From Pectinophora gossypiella (lineage: Eukaryota; Arthropoda; Insecta; Lepidoptera; Gelechiidae): DNA of 64,000 nucleotides. Shown piece by piece: positions 21,244 through 30,282 of this stretch (positions are counted from its first letter, which is position 1; each line of letters begins with the position of its first letter). Under the pieces are notes generated by a model that did not search any database, had not been told where the DNA came from, and saw only the letters and a list, made by a program, of their open reading frames with translations. The translations under genes and the position numbers were made by a program. The DNA is taken from the NCBI RefSeq assembly GCF_024362695.1, contig NC_065407.1, positions 13,268,001-13,332,000 on the forward strand. Direction: 5' to 3'.

Positions 21244-21312
21244 CTATATACGTCCCATTATTGTACTGGGCACAGGCTTCCCCTCTATCAACTGGAAGAG
21301 ATTAGGGGCATA
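21243..21312 (-). repeat. SINE family B tail, inverted
   Basis: TATATACGTCCCATTATTGT, TGGGCACAGGCTTCCCCTCT and GGGGCATACTCCACCACGC are the reverse of the B tail at 27040-27110. Confidence 0.6.
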
Positions 21313-21344
21313 CTCCACCACGCATAACGCGTGTGTGTGTGTTT

Positions 21345-21635
21345 TTTTTTGTTTTTTTTTTTTGGTTTTTTTGACGTGACTTATTGTAGATTTGCCGCAG
21401 ATGGCATTAACTACTTGGCCGGACAAATGGGGAGCGCTGAAGGCTCTCACCCGGTACAACGTTTAAGACAACAGGCCTGGGGGTGCCCAGTTGGGCGCGA
21501 ACCTCGGCTCAGGGCGTCGTCTGAGAGGAAAAATATTTGAAAGAATTAATCGACCCTAGTGGGTCGACAGCGATAAGCGCTGAATGAGGGAAATCGTTGA
21601 CAACGCCGGCGGGGTCGGTATCGGGGAGTGTGTGT
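21345..21635 (-). repeat. Family F retroposon, longest copy
   Basis: A T-rich run to 21370, then GACGTGACTTATTGTAGATT and the full body to AACGCCGGCGGGGTCGGTAT. On the minus strand the T-run becomes the A tail. Hairpin GACCCTAGTGGGTC at about 21552. No complete frame. Confidence 0.75.
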
Positions 21636-21919
21636 GTGTGTCTCAATCAAATTGCTTTAAAATCGTTAATTTTCGCCATTTTGTATAAAGGTTCACCTAT
21701 TAAACCGAAGAGTAGGTTGTCAAAGTGTTTATTGTGTGCTAGAAATGTGATCATCTCCCGTATACTGTGATAGCGTATAACTCATAAGGCTGTATATTTT
21801 AAGAGGCATATCAAGTATAATGTGTTTGATCTAACATAATGTTGAAATTCAAGATTGAAGTACCCGTCAAAGTTTCGTCGTCGAGTTTATGGATATTATA
21901 ATATACTTAACCTATATCA

Positions 21920-22008
21920 CAGCCTTTAGCGGCTCTTAAATAATCCTGACACCAGGGTTGATCAGGTCGGTCATCACAACCTACGCAAGAGAAAATGGCA
22001 ATTATAAC
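21920..22008 (+). repeat. SINE family A 3' fragment
   Basis: CCTTTAGCGGCTCTTAAATA, CCTGACACCAGGGTTGATCA, ACAACCTACGCAAGAGAA. Confidence 0.6.
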
Positions 22009-22802
22009 TAATAGGATATGATCTACGTATTATTAATAAAGAAAGTACAATCTAATAGGGTTGGCAGAGCCATGAGTCACTAGTCTAGACAAGTTACCTA
22101 TTTTCTGATATATATTTTATGTATATATTTTTTTTACTAGTTCTAGAACTAGTAGATAATAATATATTGTAAGGTGGCAGGTGATCCATGGCCCATAGTG
22201 TTAGAAAAAACGATTCCGGTTGATTTTTAAGACATGCCCTGGAAATAATTAGCTAAACACTGAACGCGTTCTGTTTTTTAACCGACTGCGTCGCCAAAAA
22301 GGAGGGTTATGTGTTTGACTGTCATGTATGTAGTGTGTTGTGTCATACTGTTTAGAACACGATGTTTCCGTTGTCGGGTTGCATTGTAACTTATATTTTC
22401 TTATTCTTTCGTCAAAGCAGTATAGAAGCATTCAATCTGTATTCAATAGTCAGTACAACTATTATTATGATAGATTTACCTACTAGATACCACTGTAGTA
22501 GGTATAATCCACCTAGCATTGACGACGCTCGCTACTGTATCTCGGACTACGGCTACAAATGGAACAGGCGTCGATGCGAGAGCTCTGAGCGAAGTGTAAA
22601 CTAAGCCTAACTAAAACTAGCTTAGGCATACGAGTGTGGCACGTGTGGAGTTTCAGGTCATACCTCTAGATTGTTCGCATTCGCATATCTGAAACTATAG
22701 TTATACACACCAACGCGCCAAAACAACTTTAAAGTACCTCTTAGAATAAGAATTCTTATTCTTATTCAAAGAGTACAGATTTCAAGGGCCAAAACTCACA
22801 GT
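22009..22802. other. No recognised element; two short palindromes
   Basis: Contains TACTAGTTCTAGAACTAGTA at 22135-22154 and AGAATAAGAATTCTTATTCT at 22743-22762. The 80-codon frame at 22362-22604 has no recognised domain. Confidence 0.5.
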
Positions 22803-22932
22803 CACGTCGCCAAACAATTCACATTGAAATGTTTGGCAGGTAATACTTGACGCTGCTTAGGCAACTTGGCGACGCGTTGGCAACTTGGCGACGCGTTAAC
22901 AATTGTTTGGCGACGTGTCCTTGGCGTCTCGG
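22803..22932. repeat. Hairpin enclosing a GCAACTTGGCGACGCGTTG minisatellite
   Basis: CACGTCGCCAAACAATT (22803-22819) and its exact reverse complement (22901-22917) form a 17-base stem. In the 3' half of the loop, units GCAACTTGGCGACGCGTT repeat twice with a third degenerate unit. The unit core is shared with 19454-19535. Confidence 0.7.
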
Positions 22933-23450
22933 TGGGTGTCCCTAGAGTCATTCATAAATGCCAACGCTACACAGTACGCTCTGATTCAGCTTAGCGGACG
23001 CGCAGCTTTAGATCCTGAAACCTTTTTCCGAGACCAGAGATTTAGCTTTTACGTTGACAATCTCCTAACCTCAACGGTCAGGTAACTCCGACACTACCAG
23101 GTGGTAGTACTAATGATCACGGTCCTCACGGTTGGGCATTGCCCTTACAAGTAGAAAATGAGGTTATAATGTAGTACATTTCTACGGAATCAGAAAGAAG
23201 AACTTTGGTTGCTTGTACTAATTAATATTTCGTACTAAAATTGTGTACAAAACTTACACGTGTCTCAAAAGCCTTAGAAGGATATTATCAACTAAATATC
23301 TGACGGAAAATTAATTTTGTATTTAAATCTTAGGAGCGGATGATAGACCGGAACTACAATGACGGAAAGACTTATTGTTGGTTTTTATTAACATAAAATT
23401 ATAATTTAGGCTGGCCATTCAGTTCACTCAGTCAATTTATAATAATTGAG
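22933..23450. other. No recognised element
   Basis: The 60-codon frame at 22903-23085 partly translates the minisatellite. Nothing else recognised. Confidence 0.45.
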
Positions 23451-23596
23451 TACAGTCCTGAGCAATATAATGTACCCATTTTAGGACTCTGTCGCACTAT
23501 CATATTTGACATTTAGTGAGACTTACAGTTCAATTTGTCAGAAAAATTAATGTGACATGGTACCAAAATGTATACATATTAATGCTCGTGACCGTA
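23451..23596. mobile_element. TA-flanked MITE, family H, copy 2
   Basis: TACAGTCCTGAGCAATATAA to AATGCTCGTGACCGTA, inverse orientation to copy 1. Confidence 0.8.
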
Positions 23597-23689
23597 CCTA
23601 CTTTGGTGATTTGACCAGACTTCTATAAACTTATAATTAAATGTTGCTTGATATTTGGATCACATTATGTATACAATACTTATAACATA

Positions 23690-23810
23690 ACAAATACTTT
23701 ATTGTACATAGAGGAAATACAAAACAAAAGAGAAATAGAAAGAGTACAAAAGGCGGCCTTGTTGCTAAGTGGCAAACTCTTCCAGGCAACCGTTAAGTGT
23801 AGGAGATATA
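23690..23810 (-). repeat. Retrotransposon 3' end fragment
   Basis: ACAAATACTTTATTGTACAT, then GGCGGCCTTGTTGCTAAGTG and CAAACTCTTCCAGGCAACC. On the minus strand this reads towards a poly(A)-type ACAATAAAGTATTTGT end. I recall the block as a common lepidopteran non-LTR end. Confidence 0.5.
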
Positions 23811-23834
23811 TTGCTTGTCTTTAATTTGTTTAGA

Positions 23835-23960
23835 ATAACAATGGGAGATGTAATTGTGCCTGGGTATAATAAAAAGGGTCATCATTTATACTCAAAAACG
23901 AAGATGCGTGTATGTTATCCATGAAATTAGAAGGTTAAACGAAGAAACATATGTACAGCG
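23835..23960 (+). repeat. Family K repeat, copy 1
   Basis: ATGTAATTGTGCCTGGGTAT, GGGTCATCATTTATACTCAA, GTTATCCATGAAATTAGAAG. The second copy is at 40875-41010 inside an inverted-repeat element. Confidence 0.6.
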
Positions 23961-23971
23961 CCATCTATAGA

Positions 23972-24412
23972 TGGCGACTATCTTCCCAATGAGGGATGTT
24001 CCAGGCTACGTAAAACAATGGCCCCGATTCCTGCAGACACCGCCTAATTTTATTTTAAGTTATATCCGTCATTTTCATATCCGTCGAAAAGGAATGGGAC
24101 GGATGATTCACAGCTCTTAATTTTAGGAAGAATGAGTAAATGAATGAATAACCCGGGCGAATCAAAAGGTACTTAACTGTGTCGGGTTATTGACGGATGT
24201 AAAATTTTTAGACGGTTGGTTTAGATTTGTGCTTAAAATTGACGTGTGTTCCATAAATTTTATGCTTGTCGATTACCCGTCCCTTTCCTTTTCGGCGGAT
24301 AAGAAACTGACAGATATAACTTAAAATAAAATTAGATGGTATTTACAGGAATTAGCACCAATATATTGTTTTTGACGAACGTAGCCTGGAAAGTCGCTCG
24401 TTAGGAAGATAG
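23972..24412. mobile_element. Palindromic element split by MITE G
   Basis: The left arm CGACTATCTTCCCAATGAGG, TTCCAGGCTACGT (23975-24012) and the inverted right arm ACGTAGCCTGGAA, GTTAGGAAGATAGTCG (24376-24410) form a stem of about 40 bases. MITE G lies exactly between AACAA and TTGTT at its centre. The outer palindrome is therefore older. Confidence 0.65.
24019..24360. mobile_element. MITE family G, copy 6
   Basis: TGGCCCCGATTCCTGCAGAC to TTTACAGGAATTAGCACCA, opposite in orientation to copies 2, 3 and 7. It is almost identical to copy 8 at 50029-50337 apart from a short indel near 24150-24180. Confidence 0.8.
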
Positions 24413-24472
24413 TCGTGACTTTCGTCTTTCTAAATTTTTGCTTTTTTATATTGATGATTTACATGTCAAACC

Positions 24473-24729
24473 TTGACCTTCAGTAAGCAAAATGAAAATG
24501 TTAATAATGAAACTGAAATCGGCTCGTCCGTCACAACGTGGCTTTTACCAGCTAAATCGGCCATTGGAAAACTCGTGAATCTGCCTCCAGAGTTATTGGG
24601 GTCCAGTGGCCGTAAGATGTCGACCACAAATCCAGGTCCCCTGTCAATTTACACCCGACGGCCTGGATATTTATGACCGGCTATCACTGTCTGGTGATTT
24701 ACGTGTTTGTTATTCAATGCTTATTAAAA
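24473..24729 (+). other. Possible coding relic, unidentified
   Basis: A 67-codon frame (24473-24676) and a second frame in the same stretch are both open, preceded by CCTTGACCTTCAG, a plausible splice acceptor. Two open frames at once argue against strong coding constraint. No domain is recognised; it may be an old transposon exon. Confidence 0.25.
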
Positions 24730-24776
24730 CGACTATCAGCTGACCTACTAAAGCGGCGTTATAATGTCGAGACTCG

Positions 24777-24922
24777 TACAGTCATGAGCAATATCGTACA
24801 CCCACTTTGGAACCCTGTCGCACTATCATATTTGACATTTAATGAGACTTACCGTTTAATTTGTCAAAAAAGTTAATGTTACATGGTTTCAAAGTGTATA
24901 CATATTAGTACCCGTGACCGTA
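24777..24922. mobile_element. TA-flanked MITE, family H, copy 3
   Basis: TACAGTCATGAGCAATATCG to AGTACCCGTGACCGTA. Inverted ends with TA at both termini. Confidence 0.8.
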
Positions 24923-24953
24923 CTTGCTATTTACCCGACTGCAGCGAAGCAAA

Positions 24954-25195
24954 CGACCTCCGTGGTCCAGTGGTCGAGTGTTGGGCTCACGATCCGGAGG
25001 TCCCGGGTTCGATTCCCTGTGGGGACATATCACAAAAATTACTTTGTGGTCCCTAGTTTGATTAGGACATTACTGGCTGATCACCAGATTGTCCGAAAGT
25101 AAGATGATCCGTACTTCGGAAGGCACGTTAAGCCGTTGGTTAGGTTAATGAGGTTGGTACTCCACCTCACAACCCACACGATAGAAGAAGAAGAA
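24954..25195 (+). repeat. tRNA-derived SINE, family A, with exact target duplication
   Basis: Starts CCTCCGTGGTCCAGTGGTCG (A box TGGTCCAGTGG), B box GGTTCGATTCC at about 25006, then GGCACGTTAAGCCGTTGGT, the GTTGATGAGG-type tail with part deleted, and GAAGAAGAAGAA at the end. Flanked by GCGAAGCAAA at 24944-24953 and 25196-25205. The tRNA-like head would drive RNA polymerase III transcription; movement depends on a partner LINE. Confidence 0.85.
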
Positions 25196-25359
25196 GCGAA
25201 GCAAAAAGGAAGGTTTGACCGCTATTTATGTATATGTGAATGCATGTCTGTTCCCACCTAACTTCTAAATCACCTGACAGAATTTAACAAGTATCACTAG
25301 AATCGCCTTGATTGTCCGGTGGTATTCTCTAGAGGACATGATCTGAAGACAAAAAGTTT

Positions 25360-25710
25360 TCTTAATTCCCAATGGTACCTGTTGTAGGAATTTGTATGAA
25401 AAAGCGCACTGTGACGTCATAGTAAAACGTGATAAAATGTCGCACATATTATTACGTTCTTGATTAAAATTCATAAATAACTTTAAAAAAAGTCTGTCTT
25501 TATTATATTTAGTACTTACTCAGAATTTCATAATTTATCTTGAACCTAGTACGGTCACGAGCATTGATATGTATACACTTTGGTACCATGTCACATTAAC
25601 TTTTTAGACAAATTGAACTGTAAGTCTTACTAAATGTCAAATATGTTAGTGCGACAGAGTCCTAAAGTGGATACATTATATTGCTCATGACTGTACACGA
25701 CCTAATAAAG
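25360..25710. repeat. Family X repeat, copy 2, interrupted by MITE H
   Basis: TGTATGAAAAAGCGCACTGT, GATAAAATGTCGCACATATT, CATAATTTATCTTGAACCTA, then MITE H, then CACGACC. The uninterrupted X copy at 18355 reads AGTACACGACT, which is the empty site. Confidence 0.65.
25550..25695. mobile_element. TA-flanked MITE, family H, copy 4
   Basis: TACGGTCACGAGCATTGATA to TTGCTCATGACTGTA. It splits the X motif CTAG-TA-CACGA with TA on each side, direct proof of a 2-base TA duplication. Confidence 0.9.
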
Positions 25711-25734
25711 CATTCATTTTATAGAAACTCGTTT

Positions 25735-25975
25735 TATACATACATATATAAGCTTATGACTATATCCCAATTGGGGTAGTCAGAGATACGTTCATCTTCA
25801 TTACTAATTTAAGAGCCACGCTCTTGTCGCATTCTCCATTCTTGCCTATCAAAGACCAATTCCTTCACTTCCTTATAAGACACTACGTTCGCCTTTTCTT
25901 TAATCTGTTCCATGAAAGCTCTTCTTGGTCTTCCCCTTCCTCTTTTTCCTTGTAGCTTTCCTTCTATGAAATCTT
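25735..25975 (-). pseudogene. Non-LTR retrotransposon 3' end, FDRQEW type (family Z)
   Basis: Minus frame: EGKLQGKRGRGRPRRAFMEQ, IKEKANVVSYKEVKELVFDR, QEWRMRQERGS and stop. The UTR follows: CTACCCCAATTGGGATATAG, and a TATATATGTATGTATAAAA tail. The UTR alone recurs at 32585-32700, 36010-36127 and 37615-37735. About 50 codons of a C-terminal domain survive without the reverse transcriptase. Confidence 0.75.
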
Positions 25976-26051
25976 AAGATGAACTATTTACTGAGCTATA
26001 TCATTATAGACGGCACGGCGGTATGGCTCGCCACCTATATTGTTGGTCTAA

Positions 26052-26258
26052 GGCCGGCGCGCACTACGAGTTTTTCGCCGCGCGGCAGAAAAAAGCAGCG
26101 GCATAATGTCGCACTGTAATACTGCGCGCCGCTGCGTCGGCTCTGTCGTCAAGTGCGCGCAATACAATTTAAAACTGTTTGGTACAGAATTACAGTGCGA
26201 CATTATGCCGCTGCTTTTTTCTGCCGCGCGGCGAAAAACTCGTAGTGTGCGCCTGGCC
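26052..26258. mobile_element. TAA-flanked MITE with long perfect inverted ends
   Basis: The ends GGCCGGCGCGCACTACGAG and, inverted, GGCCAGGCGCACACTACGAG lead arms of about 67 bases that are nearly perfect. TAA is present at 26049-26051 and 26259-26261. Copy B of the tandem duplication reads ATTGTTCTAACAG without the insert. A three-base TAA target fits PIF/Harbinger MITEs. GC-rich compared with its surroundings. Confidence 0.85.
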
Positions 26259-26278
26259 TAACAGAAAGCTCGTTTTCA

Positions 26279-26485
26279 TCAGTTTACGAAATGCAACTCT
26301 ACAATAATATAGGTACGTGATATATAACTTAACGGTTTTCTTCTCCATTCTCGTCTATCAAAGACCAATTCGTTCACTTCCTTATTAGACACGACGTTCG
26401 CCTTTACTTTAATCTGTTCCAGAAAAGCTCTTCTTGGTCTTCCCCTTCCTCTCTTTCCTTGTAGCTTCCCTTCTATGACATTCAT
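26279..26485 (-). pseudogene. Second copy of the FDRREW LINE tail
   Basis: A 68-codon open frame starts MNVIEGKLQGKRGRGRPRRA and continues through VNELVFDRREWRR. Homologous to 25975-25835 (minus) through the tandem duplication. The ATG is not a natural start; the frame is the C-terminal piece of a larger ORF. Confidence 0.7.
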
Positions 26486-26664
26486 CGTAAGATGAACTAT
26501 TTACTGAGCTATACCGCACGCGCGGCGATATGGCTCACCAAGTCACCAGCTATTATATTGTTCTAACAGAAAGCTCGTTTTCAACTGTTTACGAAATGCA
26601 CCTCTACAATAATATAGGTACTAGATATATAACTTAACGGTTTTCAATGCAATCAGTTGCAACC

Positions 26665-26801
26665 AAACACAGTTGTCACTGGGGGCGACTGAAGATGGTG
26701 CAGTAAATTGAAAGTTATGAAATGGTTTACGATCACATTATACTGGAAATGACCGCAACAAAGTTAAACAAACCGCGGCTCGGGCAGTGATAGGATGTAT
26801 T
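26665..26801 (+). repeat. Family W repeat, copy 1
   Basis: TTGCAACCAAACACAGTTGT, GGTGCAGTAAATTG, GGTTTACGATCACATTATAC. Matches 28325-28500. Confidence 0.45.
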
Positions 26802-26816
26802 TATATTCTATGATAA

Positions 26817-27131
26817 CATAACAGCCTCCGTGGTCTAGTGGTTAGAGCGTTATGCTCACGATCTGGAGGTCATTGTCGAAATCACTTTGTGAGACTGTCC
26901 TTTGTTTGGTAAGGACTTTTCAGGCTTGACCGGATTGTCCGAAAAAGTAAGATGATTCCGTGCTTCGGAGGGCACGTTAAGCCGTTGGTCCCGGCTATTA
27001 GCCGTAAAAACACCTCCACCAACCAGCATTGGAGCAGCGTGGTGGAGTATGCTCCATACCCCCTCCGGTTGATTGAGGGGAGGCCTGTGCCCAGCAGCGG
27101 GACGTATATAAGCTGCTTATGTTATGTTATG
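26817..27131 (+). repeat. tRNA-derived SINE, family B, with 15-base target duplication
   Basis: A box TGGTCTAGTGGTTAGAG; the B box region is deleted after GATCTGGAGGTC. Then ATTGTCGAAATCACTTTGTG, GGCACGTTAAGCCGTTGG, GGAGTATGCTCCATACCCCC and the RTE-like tail GGCCTGTGCCCAGCAGCGGG. TATATTCTATGATAA flanks at 26802-26816 and 27132-27146. The next base starts MITE G copy 7, so the SINE landed at the MITE edge. Confidence 0.85.
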
Positions 27132-27146
27132 TATATTCTATGATAA

Positions 27147-27508
27147 TGGAGCTGATTCCTGTACGCACCATCTAATTTTATTTTAAGTTATACCTGTCAT
27201 TTTCGTATCCGCTGAAATAGAAAGGGACGGGTAACGGACAGGTATAAAATTTATGGAACACACGTCAATTTCAGAAATTTAAAAAACCCTTCCAAAATTG
27301 TCTATTGGCTAATAACCCGACAGAATTAAGTTGATAGTACACATCAAACGGGTTTCATATGAGCGAGATGCTTATTTAAATCGCCCGGGTTATTAATTTA
27401 TTTCAAAATTAACAGTTGTCAGTTGTCAATCATCCGTCCCTCTTCTTTTTGGCGGATAAGTAAATGACAGGTAAGTATAACTTAAATTAAAATTAGGACG
27501 TGTCTATG
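27147..27508. mobile_element. MITE family G, copy 7
   Basis: TGGAGCTGATTCCTGTACGC to TAAAATTAGGACGTGTCTAT, with the complete middle (AATAACCCGACAGAATTAAG). The right tip is eroded. Confidence 0.8.
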
Positions 27509-27914
27509 TGAGTAGGATGTGTCTGTGGGACCTATACAATACTATACATGTAATTATCTGAGTAAACATAATTATTTTATTATATAATAAAATTTATGTA
27601 AAAACTTATTGTTTGCACACTACACTGCACTCTGTATATATGTATATTTATGCTCTATCAAAGGTTGTCTGGAAGAGATCGCTTTTAGCGCCGCATTTGC
27701 CCACTTTTAGTTGTTAGTGTTTCCCTGTTCTGTGTTTGTGTGTGCACTGATGTGTTTATACCTTCATTCATTCATATCTCTAAGTTTCTATATAGGTCAA
27801 TGTAGCTCCGCAGTAATATGCGAATCATCATGCGATGGTACTTCTGCCCATCTCAATTGGGAATAAAGTCATAATCTTAGTATTATCAATCATAGATAAT
27901 TATTACGTGGTTTC
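27509..27914. other. No recognised element
   Basis: AT-rich with a short CTCAATTGGGAATAAAGTCA phrase like family Z near 27853. Confidence 0.4.
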
Positions 27915-28008
27915 GAAGATTTGTGCCCGGTTAATAGGTTTAGGCTTGTCCCCTATTACTTGGGACTTAAAATTAGCTGGCGAGTTGGTGTGTACTATAT
28001 ACTTATGC
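27915..28008 (+). repeat. SINE family E internal fragment
   Basis: GATTTGTGCCCGGTTAATAG, CCCCTATTACTTGGGACTTA, AGCTGGCGAGTTGGTGTGTA correspond to the middle of E. A family C SINE follows directly. Confidence 0.5.
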
Positions 28009-28009
28009 C

Positions 28010-28232
28010 TAGAGGAACTCGGTGGTGCATCGCAAAGACCGGACATAGGATGGGTGACCACAAAAAAAAGTTATTATCTCGAGCTCCTCCGTGCTTCGGA
28101 AGGCACCTTAAGCTGTTGGTCCCGGCTGCATTAGCAGTCGTTAATAACCAAACTAGGCCCGTGTGATGGTTTAAAGCCCGATCTCCCTATCCATGCATAG
28201 GGAAGGCCCGTGCCCCAGCAGTGGGGACGTTA
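28010..28232 (+). repeat. SINE family C (tRNA/5S-like), internally deleted
   Basis: GAGGAACTCGGTGGTGCATC, a deletion, CATAGGATGGGTGACCAC, CTCGAGCTCCTCCGTGCTTC and the tail GCCCCAGCAGTGGGGACGTT. The 5S-like A box is lost. Confidence 0.7.
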
Positions 28233-28324
28233 GTGATATACCTCTGCCTACCCCTTGGGGTATACAGGCGTGATGCTATGTTGTTTGTTATCGCGATTGC
28301 TTTAAGTGAGTGAAGTCCTTTTTT

Positions 28325-28500
28325 TCCCAGTCTGCTGCTGCAGCCAAACACTATGGTCACTGGGGACCCCTGAAGGCGTCGGTGTAGTAAATTGCAAGAC
28401 TTATGGCCAGGTCTACGACCGCATTACTGGCGCAAGTTAGCGCAAACTTCGATACAAAATAACACAGGTCATTGCCCCAAGCTCAGGTGAATCATGACTT
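28325..28500 (+). repeat. Family W repeat, copy 2
   Basis: CTGCAGCCAAACACTATGGT, GTGTAGTAAATTGCAAGAC, GTCTACGACCGCATTACTGG. Confidence 0.45.
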
Positions 28501-28558
28501 TTACACTTGGAGCAGGGCCGGAGTCCACACGCCCACATATTGAGTTCCCCCTGTCATA

Positions 28559-28750
28559 GAATAAGGAATAATTCAACGTATAGAAGGGCAACTTTCCGCT
28601 CTCCACCAGCGGCTGAGCTAGTTTTACCTCACCCCCTTCGGTCTTACATTAGTTTACAATCGCATGGCGTCAGACGTCACACACACAATGCTCGTGTACG
28701 ATAATGTCAATGTGTAGTGTCTGTGTGAAATGAGGTTTCATGAAGTGTGC
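28559..28750 (-). repeat. Family P repeat, copy 1
   Basis: GGAATAATTCAACGTATAGA, CTCTCCACCAGCGGCTGAGC, GACGTCACACACACAATGCT, TGTACGATAATGTCAATGTG. Inverse of the copies at 52270 and 58100. Confidence 0.6.
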
Positions 28751-28764
28751 AGGGTGTGCACCTG

Positions 28765-28965
28765 TGAAACATTACTATTGAAAAATCTCATATGGATATG
28801 AATTTGGTTAACAAAACCTCGCAATAGACAAGCTGGTATCAATTCAAATTTTCATCTGGTTGAGAGAAATCGAGGGTTTGTTGAAGGAAATCACATCAGA
28901 ATGTGATTTTTCAAAAAGTCGCTTACGTGGTTTTCACTATAAGGCGAAGACAAGCAGAATTATGT
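28765..28965 (+). repeat. Family Q repeat, copy 1
   Basis: ACAAAACCTCGCAATAGACA, CATCAGAATGTGATTTTTCA, ACGTGGTTTTCACTATAAGG. The second copy is at 42945-43110. Confidence 0.5.
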
Positions 28966-29006
28966 AAGTAGGTGATGAGGTGGTTTGATTACATTATCAC
29001 CCATGA

Positions 29007-29238
29007 CGCGACAAAGGCCGGTCATAGGATGGGTGACCACAAAAAAAAAGTTTTCATCTCGAGCTCCTCCGTGCTTCGGAAGGCACGTCAAGCCGTTGGT
29101 CCAGGCTGCATTAGCAGTCGTTAATAACCATCAATCCGCACGGGCCCGCGTGATGGTTTAAGGCCCGATCTCCCTATCCATCCATAGGGAAGGTCCGTGC
29201 CCCAGCAGTGGGGACGTTAATGGGCTGATTATGATGAA
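29007..29238 (+). repeat. SINE family C, 5' truncated
   Basis: Begins CGACAAAGGCCGGTCATAGG and ATGGGTGACCAC, then the standard body to GCCCCAGCAGTGGGGACGTT and AATGGGCTGATTATGATGA. Confidence 0.75.
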
Positions 29239-29354
29239 GGATACTCTGAAGCACAGAACAGAAAAGATCGATTTATTTTCTCTTAGGTAAGCTTCTTTAT
29301 AGCACGTTGAGTTACATGCGATATCGAAACATCTTATTGACGGCTTTAGTTTTA

Positions 29355-29418
29355 AATGTCCGTAAGCCGCTAAGGAGTAAGAGGGAACGCGCGAACTGTC
29401 TCGCTCACATTTACGCGC
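29355..29418 (+). repeat. Family R repeat, copy 2
   Basis: CCGTAAGCCGCTAAGGAGTA and ACTGTCTCGCTCACATTTAC, as at 8690 (inverted) and 41990. Confidence 0.55.
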
Positions 29419-29809
29419 TAGGCAAGACACGGTAAGAATGCGATTTTTGTATGGAGTGATAGGGTGCTTGGGCCTCGTCAAACGCCCTGCATCCACCCCT
29501 GTGTTCAAAGCGTGTTATTCTCAGCTATAATCCTGAAGTGTGAGCTGAAGCTTGCCATTTGCTCTAGGTAATCTTGGGGAATGGCCCAGCGTACAGTATT
29601 AGTCGGAGTTTATACGTTTACACAACTTCGCAATGCTATATCAAATAATTTCAAAGACTTTACTAGTTCCAGCAATAAGTTTAGAGGTTTTCGCGGCATT
29701 GTTTGTTTGCTTGTAAAAATTATGTACTGGTATTGGGAGATTTTTTTGGTGTTCTTCTTGTTATTGTTCGACGGCATTTAGATTATTTCCGAAGCGGACG
29801 ACATTTTCG

Positions 29810-29905
29810 ACAATTAAAGACAACTTGCAGTGACTGTTGATATGAAGTTGACACGCCTATCGTCCGAACAATTATTGTCAATCGTGGTTAGAAAGAACAC
29901 AATCC
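29810..29905 (-). repeat. Family S retroposon fragment
   Basis: ATTAAAGACAACTTGCAGTG, ACTGTTGATATGAAGTTGAC, GCCTATCGTCC: the middle of S only. Confidence 0.5.
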
Positions 29906-29961
29906 CTCTGTCGACTTTAACTACGACATACCTTGGAAGAAAGGCATTGTCCATCCAGTCG

Positions 29962-30282
29962 TGGCGCCGTGGTAGCCCAGTTGGTCACTTTGAGGTCGCC
30001 GGTTCGAATCCAGCACAGGCCTAAACCAATGAACGTCGAATTTGTTTTCGAATTCATGTCTGGATCGTAAATGATTATCGCGTGCTCAGCGGTGAAGGAA
30101 AATATCGTGAGGGAACCCATATTCCCAAGAAAGGCATTTTCGGAGGTATGTGACCTAACCTGTATTGGGCTGATTTTCCCTTCGCGGGTTGGAAGGTCAC
30201 ACAGTCGCTTCTGTAAAAACCGGACCTGTCACATCTTCAGGTTAGGTTACGGACCCTGTGAAAAACTGTGATCACGGAGGCC
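29962..30282 (+). repeat. tRNA-derived SINE, family D, copy 1
   Basis: GGCGCCGTGGTAGCCCAGTT (A box TGGTAGCCCAGTTGG), B box GGTTCGAATCC at 30000, AGCACAGGCCTAAACCAATG, GTGCTCAGCGGTGAAGGAAA, ATTTTCCCTTCGCGGGTTGG, CATCTTCAGGTTAGGT. The A-B spacing is shorter than in a tRNA because of a small deletion. Confidence 0.75.

Larger units (their letters stand above)
25834..26645. repeat. Tandem duplication of a LINE-bearing segment
   Basis: Copy A (25834-26342) and copy B (26343-26645) align from CTCCATTCT to AACTTAACGGTTTT. Copy A is longer only because MITE 26052-26258 inserted in it afterwards. Both carry the FDRxEW LINE tail on the minus strand. Confidence 0.75.

Noticed and set aside
24973..25020. 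tRNA gene candidates (A and B box pairs at SINE heads)
   Set aside because: The boxes are followed by SINE bodies and target duplications, and no acceptor-stem pairing closes around them. They are tRNA-derived repeats.
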